Shown piece by piece: positions 28,042-36,333 of a stretch of 37,477 nt of DNA (position 1 is its first letter; each line of letters starts with the position of its first letter). The position numbers and the translations under genes were made by a program. The notes beneath the pieces were generated by a model. That model was not told the DNA's origin. It did not search any database and saw only the letters and a program-made list of their open reading frames with translations. Source of the stretch: Alteromonadaceae bacterium (GTDB lineage Bacteria; Pseudomonadota; Gammaproteobacteria; Pseudomonadales; Oleiphilaceae); NCBI GenBank assembly GCA_013393545.1, contig JABXHG010000577.1:1-37477 (forward strand), in the 5' to 3' direction.

Positions 28042-28112
28042 AGGTCGGGTACAGGGTCGGGTCCGGGACCTGACCCCGGAACGGGTGCGGGGGCGGACCA
28101 GTACCCGACGCC
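28042..28112. repeat. R3-a, degenerate GGGGTCGGGTAC-type palindrome
   Basis: This region between the phosphorylase and glyoxalase genes starts GGTCGGGTACAGGGTC and ends AGTACCCGACGCC, the two arms of the R3 palindrome. About 35 bases of GC-rich sequence lie between them, including a smaller CCGGG/CCCGG stem around ACCTGA. It seems to be a decayed or expanded copy of the perfect element at 36334-36370. It lies just downstream of the phosphorylase stop codon. Confidence 0.6.
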
Positions 28113-28115
28113 AGG

Positions 28116-29843
28116 TTAGCGGTTGGACAGCCAGAGGCTTTGGTAGGGTTTGAGGGTGACGGTGGCGGTCAGATCAGTGACCGGCTGGCCGGTGAGCAGG
28201 TCGGTCCATTCGTCGGTGCCGATGAGATTGATGTCGCTCAGTGCCACTTGCTGGGGTTCGCAGCTGATGTTGTGAATGCAGAACAGGGACTGGTCGCGCC
28301 GGGCACTCTGGCGCCAGAAACCGAACAGTTGCAGGCCCAGGTGCAGGGTGAACTGGGTCGCATTAGGATGGAACGCCGGCTGGGCCCGGCGAATGGCGAT
28401 CAGGCGTTTTAGTCCGTGGAACACCTGGCCGTGGTGGCTGCTCCGGTCTGCCAACACCTGCTCCAGTTCATCCAGCTGGCACTGACTGCGGTTGATTGAG
28501 CGCAGGCGGCCGGTGTGCTCCACGCGGGAGTAGTCGTTCTCCGTGGCCAGCAGGCTGTGAATGTAGAACGCCGGAATCCCCTCCAGCGCCAGCATGATCG
28601 TGTGCGCACAGATAAACCGCTGCAGCTGCCAGTGATCCACGCCGCCAGCTGCCGTGCCGCTCAGGGCATTCCAAAGCGCGATGTTGATTTCATAGGGCTG
28701 GTCCCGCCCATCGGCCGTGCGCCGGTACGACACCTTGCCACCAAACGATTCCATGGTATTCACCAGCCGCTGGCGCTCTTCATCGTCCAGCAAGCCATCA
28801 GTAGGCCGCAGGCCTACCCCGTCATGGGAGGCAATGAAGTTCAGATAGGTGGTACCCATTTGCGCCGGCGGCATGCTCATCAGCCAGGTTTTCAGGTGAC
28901 GGCAGTTACCGGTCACCAGGGTGTTGATCAACAACGGCGGCAGGGAAAAATTGTAGATGGCGTGCGCTTCGTTGGCATTGCCGAAGTACGTCAGGTTTTC
29001 CCGGTTGGGCACGTTGGTTTCGGTAATCACCATGGCATCCGGCGTATGGTGCTCAATCAGCAACCGCAGAACCTTGATCAACTCATGGGCTTGCTGAAGA
29101 TGAATGCAGGTGGTGCCCGGCTCCTTCCAGAGAAACGCCACGGCATCCATTCGAAAAATGCACACACCCTGTTCCAGGTACTGGCGGATAATCGAGGCAA
29201 ACTCCAGCAACACCCGGGGATTGGCGAAGTTCAGGTCCACCTGGTCTTCACTGAAGGTGCACCAGACCAGCCTTTCCCCGTCGTCCGTCTGCACTGAGTT
29301 CAACAGGGGCGAAGTGCGTGGCCGAACCACCCGGCTGATGTCGTCCCCCGGACGAGCCTCAAAGAAATAGTCTTTGCCCGGATCAACCCGTTTACCGAAA
29401 TTCTCGAACCAGCGGCTGCGGGCCGACATGTGATTGATCACCAGATCTGCCATCAGCCGGTAATCGCGGGCAATGGCCTGCACATCCGCCCAGCTGCCAT
29501 GGGCCTCGTTCACCGCCAGGTAATCCATCACCGCAAAGCCGTCGTCCGAGCTGTAGGGAAAGAACGGCAGAATGTGCACTGCGCTTACCGAATCCCGCAG
29601 ACAGTCATCCAGAAAGCGCTTGAGCGTCACCAACGGCTTTTCGCCGTCTTGCCGCACAGTGTCCGCGTAGGTGATCAGCAACACGTCCCGCTCGTCCCAA
29701 AGGCTTTGGTGCGCCGGCGGCGAAGGCTCGTCCTCAGTCAGGTGCATGGCCGCCAGCAAGCTGCCGGCCAACGCCTGGCAATCCTGCGCCGGATACACCG
29801 TCTCCAGCATGGCAACCAGTCGACTGGCGAGCGGCTGGGTCAC
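28116..29843 (-). CDS. GH13_18 glycoside phosphorylase, probably glucosylglycerate phosphorylase
   Basis: Enzymes of subfamily GH13_18 split alpha-glucosides with phosphate. The 575 residues show the nucleophile Asp233 ([12 protein letters not shown]), the acid/base Glu275 (VITETNVPN) and the stabiliser Asp341 ([12 protein letters not shown]). Sucrose phosphorylases are near 490 residues; the greater length and the neighbours point to glucosylglycerate phosphorylase, giving glucose 1-phosphate and D-glycerate. The adjoining D-glycerate kinase would take up that glycerate. Sucrose or glucosylglycerol as substrate cannot be excluded from sequence alone. The GTG start at 29843 overlaps the stop of the synthase gene by four bases (GTGA). 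Confidence 0.82.
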   Translation of the reverse strand: MTQPLASRLVAMLETVYPAQDCQALAGSLLAAMHLTEDEPSPPAHQSLWDERDVLLITYADTVRQDGEKPLVTLKRFLDDCLRDSVSAVHILPFFPYSSDDGFAVMDYLAVNEAHGSWADVQAIARDYRLMADLVINHMSARSRWFENFGKRVDPGKDYFFEARPGDDISRVVRPRTSPLLNSVQTDDGERLVWCTFSEDQVDLNFANPRVLLEFASIIRQYLEQGVCIFRMDAVAFLWKEPGTTCIHLQQAHELIKVLRLLIEHHTPDAMVITETNVPNRENLTYFGNANEAHAIYNFSLPPLLINTLVTGNCRHLKTWLMSMPPAQMGTTYLNFIASHDGVGLRPTDGLLDDEERQRLVNTMESFGGKVSYRRTADGRDQPYEINIALWNALSGTAAGGVDHWQLQRFICAHTIMLALEGIPAFYIHSLLATENDYSRVEHTGRLRSINRSQCQLDELEQVLADRSSHHGQVFHGLKRLIAIRRAQPAFHPNATQFTLHLGLQLFGFWRQSARRDQSLFCIHNISCEPQQVALSDINLIGTDEWTDLLTGQPVTDLTATVTLKPYQSLWLSNR

Positions 29844-31063
29844 GGACGAAATTCCTGATTATCCAGCTCCACCGCTTCCAGCAGTTGTTCCCGGATATCC
29901 GGCAGCGCACTGGTTACCCGGTTCCAGCTGGGGATGAACGGTGTATCCATGGGGTTGTCCAGAAAATAGTGGCCGGCTTCCATTACGTTTTTGGCAAACA
30001 GCTCCACCGCTTTCTCTTCCTTGTGCCGGTCAAAATCCAGGCCGTTGATGATGGCGTCGTTCTGGTAGGTTTCGACAAAATCGAGCGCAATGCGGAAGTA
30101 AGCGGCCTTGATGGTGCGGATTTTCTCGGTGGAAAACACCTCACCGTTAGTGGCCAGTTTGCGAAAAAGTGCCTTGGCGATGTCCAGGCTCATTTTCGAA
30201 AGCCCTTTAGTGGCATCCTCCGGCGACAGCTCCTGATGTTTGTGGTCATACACATCGGCAATATCCACCTGGCACAGACGATTGGTGGCATGATTGCGCT
30301 TCATTTCCGACAACACGCCGATTTCCAGCCCCCAATCACTGGGAATTCGCAGATCGTTGATCACATCCGTGCGGAAGGAGAATTCGCCCGCCAGCGGGTA
30401 CCGGAAGCTGTCCAGGTATTCGAGAATTTCGTTACTGCCACAGACTTTTTTCAAAGAACGTAGCAGCGGGGTGACCAGCAGACGGCTGACCCGGCCATTC
30501 ATCTTGCTGTCTGCCACACGGGCGTAATAGCCCTTGCAGAACATGTAGTTAAAATTCGGATTGGCAACCGGATAAATCAGGCGAGCCAGCAAGTCCCGTT
30601 GGTAAGTCAGAATATCGCAATCGTGCAGCGCAACAGACTTGCTCACGCCGGAGGCCAGCACATAGCCGAAGCAGTACCACGCGTTCCGGCCCTTACCCAT
30701 TTCCGTGGGCGCCAGGTTCTGCGCCTTCAGTTTGGCATCCAGGGCTTTCAGGCGCGGGCCATCGTTCCAGAGCACACGAAATGGCTGCGGCAGTTCGGAG
30801 AAATACTCCAGCGCATGCCGATATTGCTGCTCTTCGGCCCGGTCCAGGCCGATCACAATCTCGCTGAGGTACGGCACTTTGGTCAATTCATGGACGATGT
30901 TTTTCAGCGCCGGCCCTTCAAGCTCCGAATATAGCGATGGCAGTACCAACGACATGGGCTGCGCCTTGCTGAACCGGGAAAGGTCCGCCTCAATGTCCTC
31001 CACCGGTCTGCGGACCAGATTGTGCAGGGTGGTGACAATGCCGTTTTGATAAAAGTCGCCCAT
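29840..31063 (-). CDS. gpgS: Glucosyl-3-phosphoglycerate synthase, GT81
   Basis: GpgS joins glucose from an NDP-glucose to 3-phosphoglycerate, the first step of glucosylglycerate synthesis. The 407 residues fit the GT81 family: a GT-A fold with the donor block [19 protein letters not shown], the acceptor-site region [17 protein letters not shown], and the metal-binding DCD at 148-150 in [20 protein letters not shown] and [13 protein letters not shown] are also typical. GAGGA lies 7 nt before the ATG. The gene lies between its phosphatase (13-base gap) and the phosphorylase (4-base overlap). A mannosyl enzyme is possible but the phosphorylase next door favours glucose. Confidence 0.86.
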   Translation of the reverse strand: MGDFYQNGIVTTLHNLVRRPVEDIEADLSRFSKAQPMSLVLPSLYSELEGPALKNIVHELTKVPYLSEIVIGLDRAEEQQYRHALEYFSELPQPFRVLWNDGPRLKALDAKLKAQNLAPTEMGKGRNAWYCFGYVLASGVSKSVALHDCDILTYQRDLLARLIYPVANPNFNYMFCKGYYARVADSKMNGRVSRLLVTPLLRSLKKVCGSNEILEYLDSFRYPLAGEFSFRTDVINDLRIPSDWGLEIGVLSEMKRNHATNRLCQVDIADVYDHKHQELSPEDATKGLSKMSLDIAKALFRKLATNGEVFSTEKIRTIKAAYFRIALDFVETYQNDAIINGLDFDRHKEEKAVELFAKNVMEAGHYFLDNPMDTPFIPSWNRVTSALPDIREQLLEAVELDNQEFRP

Positions 31064-31076
31064 TGCGCAGTCCTCG

Positions 31077-31877
31077 TCAGTAGCCGTACTCGAACAACAG
31101 GTTCAGTACGCAATCGTTCCAGCCCGCCGGGCCGGGTTTTATCGAGCGCATGGCATGCCGGCGGGCCGACAACAGCACCTGATCACTGTTCACGCCGCGA
31201 ATCACCACCGCGATATCGGCGCTCTCCAACAGGCGCTGGTCATTGGGGCTGTCGCCCAAAGCGATAGACACCGGCTTGTAACCAAAACGCTCACGATACT
31301 TACCCAGCAAGAACCGGGCCCCATCGGCTTTATCAAACTGACCCATCACATGAAAAAAACGCCCGCCCTGCACCAGGCGCAGGTTTTCTTCCGCCAGCGC
31401 CGCCTCGAAGGCTTTCAATTCCTCCTCGCTACCCTGCCATAACAATGGCTCGGTCCCGTGGCGCTGCTGAGCCCGCACGGCCATGTCCGGCGCCAGGCCG
31501 GTATACTCTACCAACTGTTCAACCGACATATCCGCAAAGCCCAGAAACGACGCACCGTCTTCACGCAGGCGTTGAAGGACGGACAACAACACCCCTCGCG
31601 ATGCACCAAAATGGATCACCTTATCGCTATCTGCGCCCGCCCACGGGGCAGGCAACACCACCGCCGCACTGTTTTCGACAATATAAGGCTCCTGGTTGTC
31701 CAGCTCCTTGCGAAGCGATTCGATTTCTGCGGCTGTCTTGCTGGAATTCAGCACCAACGGAATGCCGGCGGCCCTTATTCGGTCAAGCGCCGGCCTGGCC
31801 GCCTGCCAGGAGTAGGTGTCGTGATCCAGCAGCGTGCCATCCAGATCAGTGAAAATAATCAGTTGCGGGTATTCCAT
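31077..31877 (-). CDS. gpgP: Glucosyl-3-phosphoglycerate phosphatase (HAD-IIB, MpgP-like)
   Basis: This 266-residue HAD-superfamily phosphatase resembles mannosyl-3-phosphoglycerate phosphatases, which also accept the glucosyl compound. It shows motif I IIFTDLDGTLLD (Asp11 nucleophile, Asp13), motif II LNSSKT, and motif IV ALGDSPNDQRLLE near residues 207-219. The cap contains YIVENSAAVVLP, typical of the IIB subfamily. It would remove the phosphate to release glucosylglycerate, an osmolyte made under salt stress or nitrogen shortage in other bacteria. Its start overlaps the end of the glycerate kinase gene by 19 bases, so it is co-translated. Confidence 0.85.
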   Translation of the reverse strand: MEYPQLIIFTDLDGTLLDHDTYSWQAARPALDRIRAAGIPLVLNSSKTAAEIESLRKELDNQEPYIVENSAAVVLPAPWAGADSDKVIHFGASRGVLLSVLQRLREDGASFLGFADMSVEQLVEYTGLAPDMAVRAQQRHGTEPLLWQGSEEELKAFEAALAEENLRLVQGGRFFHVMGQFDKADGARFLLGKYRERFGYKPVSIALGDSPNDQRLLESADIAVVIRGVNSDQVLLSARRHAMRSIKPGPAGWNDCVLNLLFEYGY

Positions 31878-32797
31878 ACCGGAGTCTCCATAATGTGGTC
31901 TTCGCCCACCGGAATCAGCACATCGGCCCGGGCCGGCAACTCGCGCAGGCAGTGCTCGGTGATCCTCTGATAATGCATAACAAAGCGTTGCACTTCGTTG
32001 TCACTCATAATGCGCAACCCGGGTGCACCGGCTTCTGCCCCGCCCCCGTTTTGGCCACCGGCATAACGCCGTGCCAGCTTTTGCTCCTGTAACCGTCGCC
32101 ACTGCAGCACGCAACGCATCGATGGCGCTTGCAGCATCACCAACCGGTCCAGGCGCGCGAAAAATTCGTGATAGTCCGTTTGCAGGCAGTGGTTGACGTA
32201 ACCGCGCCACTCGCCTTGTTCGTCCTCTTCCGCTTCCAGGGAATTGACGGGGTTGCTCAAAGCCGCCTCTCGCTGGGGCGTGGCGCCCAGACACCAGCCC
32301 TCCAGCAGAATCACCTTCGCCGGCCCTTCAAACACTGGCCAGTCAGCCTCGGGAACCCGGTCGTCGGTGTCTTTGTCGAACGAGGGGAGAGCGGTGATAT
32401 CGCCGGGCTTCGCCGCCAAAAGCTGGTCCAACACCCGGTTGCCCAGCGCCAGATCATGGGTACCGGGCACGCCCCGGGTTTTCAGCAAAGGGTGAACCGT
32501 GCGGGCAAGGTGTTCACGCTCGGCTCTGGTAAGGTAGAGGTCATCAAGCGACAGGCTGACCGCCGGGCAGAGCCAGTGCCACTTGAGCAAATTAGCCAGA
32601 AACAACGCCAGGGTGGATTTGCCAGTGCCCTGGGCGCCGTGAATGCCAACAACCACCGGCCGGCCTTTTTGTTTTTGCAGCGCCACAATCGCCTCGACCA
32701 GAGGCACAATGGTGGTGGCCACGGTGGTTTTGTAGCCAGGCGGGAGATGTTCCCGGGCGATGAGGGTATTGATGGTGTTTTGGAATTCGCTGGACAT
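31859..32797 (-). CDS. D-glycerate 3-kinase, P-loop type
   Basis: This enzyme phosphorylates D-glycerate to 3-phosphoglycerate. The 312-residue protein is of the plant-type GLYK/uridine-kinase-like fold: Walker A GAQGTGKS at 54-61 in VVVGIHGAQGTGKSTL, then SLSLDDLYLT, GVPGTHD, LPSFDKDTDDR and VILLEGWCLGA. I chose the ATG at 32797 (MSSEFQNTINTLIAREHLPP); the open frame extends 22 codons upstream into repeat R2-b but is not conserved. As first gene of the operon it recycles the glycerate freed by the phosphorylase. Pantothenate or uridine kinase is unlikely given the motifs and context. Confidence 0.86.
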   Translation of the reverse strand: MSSEFQNTINTLIAREHLPPGYKTTVATTIVPLVEAIVALQKQKGRPVVVGIHGAQGTGKSTLALFLANLLKWHWLCPAVSLSLDDLYLTRAEREHLARTVHPLLKTRGVPGTHDLALGNRVLDQLLAAKPGDITALPSFDKDTDDRVPEADWPVFEGPAKVILLEGWCLGATPQREAALSNPVNSLEAEEDEQGEWRGYVNHCLQTDYHEFFARLDRLVMLQAPSMRCVLQWRRLQEQKLARRYAGGQNGGGAEAGAPGLRIMSDNEVQRFVMHYQRITEHCLRELPARADVLIPVGEDHIMETPVWNTRN

Positions 32798-32824
32798 GGA
32801 ATACCTGCTTTTTAAGCTCGAGGA

Positions 32825-32931
32825 GGCAAGCGTAGAGGCCTTTCCAAAACCGTGCGGAGCCATGGATGGCGGAGCTCGAGCGTTACATGGACGTATTCAC
32901 AGCGTGTTTTGGAAAGGCCTCTACGCTTGCC
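32825..32931. repeat. R2-b palindromic repeat with perfect 26-bp arms
   Basis: Arms of 26 bases at 32825-32850 and 32906-32931 are exact complements, each holding AAGCGTAGAGGCCTTTCCA and ending in AAAAC on the inner side. The 55-base centre includes GCCATGGATGGC and the stretch ACATGGACGTATTCACAGCG. The inner parts (TTTCCAAAAC ends, a GCCAtgGATGGC motif, GGACGTA and GCGTGTTTTGGAAA) match the complement of R2-a. It lies between the divergent glycerate kinase and selO genes, so any promoter of the glucosylglycerate operon is inside or beyond it. Confidence 0.85.
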
Positions 32932-33008
32932 GACATACTCCTGAGTATAGATAGATAAACCCAGCAGAATTCATACCAGTCACAAATTGATGAACACATA
33001 GGCCCCTT

Positions 33009-34463
33009 ATGACCAACCAGAGCTTCCGCGTGGAACACCGCTATCTGGAACTGCCAGACAGCTTCTACACCCGCGTACAGCCCAAGCCCCTGAAGGGCGC
33101 CAAAATGGTCTGCTTCAACCACGAACTGGCCGGGCAGATGGGCTTTCACGTCAATAACGAGAGCGACTGGACGGCCGTGGGCGCCGGCGCCGAACTCCTG
33201 GAAGGCATGGACCCGGTCGCGATGAAATACACCGGCCACCAGTTCGGCATGTACAACCCGGAACTGGGCGATGGCCGGGGCCTGTTGCTGTGGGAAACCG
33301 TCGCGCCGGACGGCACCCGGTGGGACTGGCACCTCAAAGGCGCCGGCACCACCCCCTATTCCCGCTTTGGCGACGGGCGCGCGGTGCTGCGTTCCAGCAT
33401 TCGCGAATACCTGTGCTCCGAAGCCATGCATGGGCTTTGCATTGCCACCACGCGGGCGCTGTTCATGGTCAGCGCCAAAGACCCGGTACGGCGGGAGTCC
33501 ATCGAAACCGCCGCCGCGCTCATGCGGGTGGCCAACAGCCATATCCGCTTCGGCCATTTCGAGTTCGCGGCCTATCACGAGGGGCCGGAAGCACTGCGCG
33601 CCCTGCTTGAACACGTCATCGCCCTACACTTCCCGCATTTGATTGAATTGCCGGAGGACGAACGCCATGGCCGCTGGTTTGCCGAAGTGGTCGCCCGCAC
33701 CGCCCGGCTGATCGCCGACTGGCAGGCGGTGGGCTTCTGCCATGGCGTGATGAACAGCGACAACATGTCGATCATCGGTGACACCTTTGATTACGGCCCC
33801 TATGCCTTCCTGGACGATTTCGATGCCGGGTTTGTGTGCAATCACTCCGACCACGAAGGTCGCTACGCCTACAACCGCCAGCCACAGGTGGGCTTTACCA
33901 ACTGCCAGATGCTGGCCAATGCCTTACTGCCAGTGATGGGCGAAGATGCCGTGCGGGCTGGGCTGGAACACTACGAAAGCGCTTACAACGAACGGTTCTT
34001 GCAAAACATGCGGGACAAGCTCGGCCTCGCCGAAACCGAGCCGGAAGACAGCAGCCTGATCATGGAAACCCTTACCCTGCTGCACGAACACCACGTGGAC
34101 TACACCCAATTCTTCCGCGCTCTGTCCAACCTGCATCGCGACGGCCACGCCCCCGTGCGGGATTTGTTCGTGGATCGCAGCGTAGCGGACGAATGGCTGG
34201 AGAGTTATGAATCCAGGCTGGCCAAAGAAACTCGCGCCCACGACGCCCGGGAATACGCTATGCGCGAGGTAAACCCCAAGTACATCCTGCGCAACTACCT
34301 GGCCCAGCAGGTGATTCTGGAGGCCCAGAACGGAGACTATGCGCCCATGAAGGAATTGCTGAAAGTGCTTGAGCGACCCTTCGACGAACAACCGGAGTTT
34401 GAAAGCTATGCCGCCCTGCCGCCGGACTGGGGCAAACACCTGAACATCAGCTGTTCGTCTTAA
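33009..34463 (+). CDS. selO: Protein adenylyltransferase SelO (YdiU)
   Basis: SelO is a pseudokinase-fold enzyme that transfers AMP to Ser, Thr or Tyr of target proteins and takes part in redox stress responses. The 484 residues (E. coli 478) show YTGHQFGMYNPELGDGRGLL near 75-95, KGAGTTPYSRFGDGRAVLRS, the metal-binding SDNMSIIGDTFDYGP and RNYLAQQVI. The C-terminus ends ISCSS, the Cys that in some eukaryotic SelO precedes selenocysteine; here there is none. Start at the ATG at 33009 matches the family N-terminus. It stands alone between R2-b and the higA gene. Confidence 0.95.
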   Translation: MTNQSFRVEHRYLELPDSFYTRVQPKPLKGAKMVCFNHELAGQMGFHVNNESDWTAVGAGAELLEGMDPVAMKYTGHQFGMYNPELGDGRGLLLWETVAPDGTRWDWHLKGAGTTPYSRFGDGRAVLRSSIREYLCSEAMHGLCIATTRALFMVSAKDPVRRESIETAAALMRVANSHIRFGHFEFAAYHEGPEALRALLEHVIALHFPHLIELPEDERHGRWFAEVVARTARLIADWQAVGFCHGVMNSDNMSIIGDTFDYGPYAFLDDFDAGFVCNHSDHEGRYAYNRQPQVGFTNCQMLANALLPVMGEDAVRAGLEHYESAYNERFLQNMRDKLGLAETEPEDSSLIMETLTLLHEHHVDYTQFFRALSNLHRDGHAPVRDLFVDRSVADEWLESYESRLAKETRAHDAREYAMREVNPKYILRNYLAQQVILEAQNGDYAPMKELLKVLERPFDEQPEFESYAALPPDWGKHLNISCSS

Positions 34464-34469
34464 AGCTAC

Positions 34470-34793
34470 TCACACCTGCTTCAGTGGAAGTGGGTGGGGT
34501 TTTACCCGTTGCACGTTTTCGGCGGCCTGTTCGTAGGCACGATGGCGCACATCCCAAAGTTCAACAGCATGCTGAATGTTCAACCAGAACTCCGGAGTGT
34601 TTCCCAGGGCAGCGGCCAACTTAATCGCCATAGGGGCTGTTAGCGTTCCTTTATCGTGCACAATCCGGCTAAGGGTGTTTCTGTGCACGCCCATTGCTGC
34701 AGCCAGCTCGCTGATTTCAATGTTCATCGGTTCCAGAAACTCAGTTTGCAGCATCTGGCCAACGGTCACGGGACGGCGTTTGGTGGTTTTCAT
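34470..34793 (-). CDS. higA: HigA-type antitoxin, toxin partner lost
   Basis: This 107-residue protein is an XRE-family helix-turn-helix of the HigA/VapI type: MKTTKRRPVTVGQMLQTEFL, then ISELAAAMGVHRNTLSRIVH for the DNA-binding helices, and AAALGNTPEFWLNIQHAVEL, a hallmark of HigA. In intact systems a HigB RNase toxin gene precedes it. Here only a 14-codon stub remains, and its stop overlaps this ATG. The promoter and operator-like repeat upstream are intact. A longer frame from 34811 is not needed. It converges with selO, 6 bases apart. Confidence 0.92.
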   Translation of the reverse strand: MKTTKRRPVTVGQMLQTEFLEPMNIEISELAAAMGVHRNTLSRIVHDKGTLTAPMAIKLAAALGNTPEFWLNIQHAVELWDVRHRAYEQAAENVQRVKPHPLPLKQV

Positions 34794-34834
34794 AAAACGG
34801 CCTCCAACCACTCGTCCCTGAACTCAATCGCCAT
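34790..34834 (-). pseudogene. Remnant of a HigB toxin gene (first 14 codons)
   Basis: A short frame with a good ribosome site (AGGAAG) reads MAIEFRDEWLEAVL and then stops at a TGA that overlaps the higA ATG. This resembles the N-terminus of RelE/HigB toxins, as I recall members beginning with a similar Met-Ala-Ile-x-Phe-x-Asp-x-Trp pattern. The rest of the toxin (about 80 residues expected) is missing, which suggests an internal deletion that joined the start of higB to the start of higA. The peptide could still be made and keep higA translation coupled. Confidence 0.65.
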
Positions 34835-34857
34835 AACTTCCTGTTCGCTTTTTAATC

Positions 34858-34886
34858 ATTTTATGCACAAAGACATTGTGCGTCAA
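34858..34886 (-). promoter_or_regulatory. higA promoter with operator-like inverted repeat
   Basis: On the minus strand TTGACG (34886-34881) and TAAAAT (34863-34858) stand 17 bases apart, a strong sigma-70-type promoter. Between them the inverted repeat GCACAATGTCTTTGTGC (arms of 6, spacer of 5; 34865-34881) is a likely HigA operator, giving self-repression as in other hig loci. Confidence 0.7.
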
Positions 34887-34899
34887 CTTTGCAAGCCAT

Positions 34900-34936
34900 G
34901 GAGTCGGTTACGGGGTCAGACCCTGTACCCGACCCC
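34900..34936. repeat. R3-b palindrome after the permease gene
   Basis: This 37-base palindrome has arms of 18 around a central A and reads GGAGTCGGTTACGGGGTC on the left and GACCCTGTACCCGACCCC on the right, with three mismatched pairs. It starts 2 bases after the stop codon of the AmpG-like gene on the minus strand, and AAT precedes GGGGTCGGG there exactly as in R3-c. It separates the permease from the higA promoter. Confidence 0.8.
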
Positions 34937-34938
34937 AT

Positions 34939-36312
34939 TCATTCAGATTTGGGTGGCGCGAGGGCATCCAGGCGGGCGCCGTGCTTCATCATGAACAGCA
35001 CCAGGAAGATAGCGGGAACGCCCATCAAGCCGGCCAGGGTAAAGAACTCGGCGTAGCCGAAGTCCGCCACCACAATGCCGGAGAAGCCACCCAGGAATTT
35101 GCCAGGCAAAGTCATCAAGGAACTGAACAGGGCGTATTGGGTCGCAGTGAATGAGGCGCTGGTCATGCTGGAAAGCCAGGCTATCAGCGCAACGTTGGCA
35201 ATACCGCCGGACAAATTATCGGCGCTGACTACCACCGCCAGCGTGGCCACATTGGGCGGGTACTGGGCCAGAACGACAAACAGCAGGTTGGTGGCGGCGG
35301 TCATGATGGCGCCAGCGAGCAGGATCTTGCGCACGCCGTAACGCACCACCAGAACGCCCCCCACCAGGGAGCCGACAATGGTCATGAAAAATCCGAAAAT
35401 CTTGGTGACATCCGCCACCTGAGTTTTCGAGAAGCCCATGAAATCCAGGTAGAAGGGATTGGCCATCACGCCCATGGCGATATCGGAAATCCGGTAAACC
35501 GCCACCAGAATCAGAATGACAACAGCCAACTCCCGGTAACGCTGGAAAAAGTCCACAAACGGCCCGGCAATCGCCGCGTAGAACCAACCAGCGAATCTGG
35601 CGAGGGCGGGAGGAAGGTGCGTGCGCCGGTCGGCCTCGGCTTTCACTTTTTCGGCAATATCACTGGCGGCAGCAAAGTGGTTCACCGCCGGCTCCCGGGA
35701 TACCAGCACCGTCAGCGCCCCCACCCCGACCAGCGCGGCCATCACCTGATAGGACACCGTCCAGGAAAAATATTCCGCCAAGTACAAAGCCCCGGCACCG
35801 GCCACCAGCAGCGCCAAGCGATAGCCGAATATATAGGTGGCTGCCAGCGCGGCCTGCAGCCGCTCTTCGATGATTTCAATCCGATAGGCATCAATGGCCA
35901 CATCCTGCGTCGCCGAGGAAAACGCCACCAGCAGGCCGCACAACGCCAACGTCTGCGTGGCAGATACCGCATCGACCGTCGCCATCAGATACAGCCCGGT
36001 GGCAATGCCCGCCTGGGCCAGCAGAATCCAGCTGCGCCGTTTGCCGAAAAGCCGGTCCAGCACCGGCAATTTCAACCGATCAACAATCGGCGCCCAGAAC
36101 ACCTTGATGGATAGGGTAATCCCAAGCCAGCTGAAAAACCCGATAGTGGCGGTCTCAACCCCCACATCCGCCAGCCGCGCGTTCAGCGTGGAAAACACCA
36201 GCAGGAATGGCAACCCCGCCGAGAACCCCAGAAATAACAGGGCAATCACCGGCCAGCGGGTGTAGATGTATAGGCTTTCTTTCAGCAGGGCCAGGCGGTC
36301 GCGGGAGAAAAT
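34939..36312 (-). CDS. ampG: AmpG-like muropeptide MFS permease, unusual start
   Basis: AmpG imports anhydro-muropeptides from cell-wall turnover into the cytoplasm. The protein has 12 or more hydrophobic helices and the family blocks LLFLGFSAGLPFLLVFSTL, FWAPIVDRLKLP, KRRSWILLAQ and SSATQDVAIDAYRIE. From the first usual start codon (GTG at 36249) there are 436 residues, but that GTG lacks a ribosome site and would cut into the first helix. The frame is open for 24 more codons upstream and reads FSRDRLALLKESLYIYTRWP, a plausible AmpG N-terminus, without ATG, GTG or TTG. An ATT at 36312 has AAGAGAGG 6 nt before it, so AUU initiation (457 residues) is my preferred reading. The repeat R3-c ends just upstream. 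Confidence 0.75.
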   Translation of the reverse strand: MFSRDRLALLKESLYIYTRWPVIALLFLGFSAGLPFLLVFSTLNARLADVGVETATIGFFSWLGITLSIKVFWAPIVDRLKLPVLDRLFGKRRSWILLAQAGIATGLYLMATVDAVSATQTLALCGLLVAFSSATQDVAIDAYRIEIIEERLQAALAATYIFGYRLALLVAGAGALYLAEYFSWTVSYQVMAALVGVGALTVLVSREPAVNHFAAASDIAEKVKAEADRRTHLPPALARFAGWFYAAIAGPFVDFFQRYRELAVVILILVAVYRISDIAMGVMANPFYLDFMGFSKTQVADVTKIFGFFMTIVGSLVGGVLVVRYGVRKILLAGAIMTAATNLLFVVLAQYPPNVATLAVVVSADNLSGGIANVALIAWLSSMTSASFTATQYALFSSLMTLPGKFLGGFSGIVVADFGYAEFFTLAGLMGVPAIFLVLFMMKHGARLDALAPPKSE

Positions 36313-36333
36313 AGCAGGCCTCTCTTAAACCTT

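Noticed and set aside
32798..32863. N-terminal extension of glycerate kinase
   Set aside because: It is encoded by the arm of R2-b and lacks similarity; the ATG at 32797 fits the family.
32935..32948. Small palindrome ATACTCCTGAGTAT beside R2-b as an operator
   Set aside because: Only 6-bp arms with no recognised regulator or well-formed promoter next to it; too weak to call.
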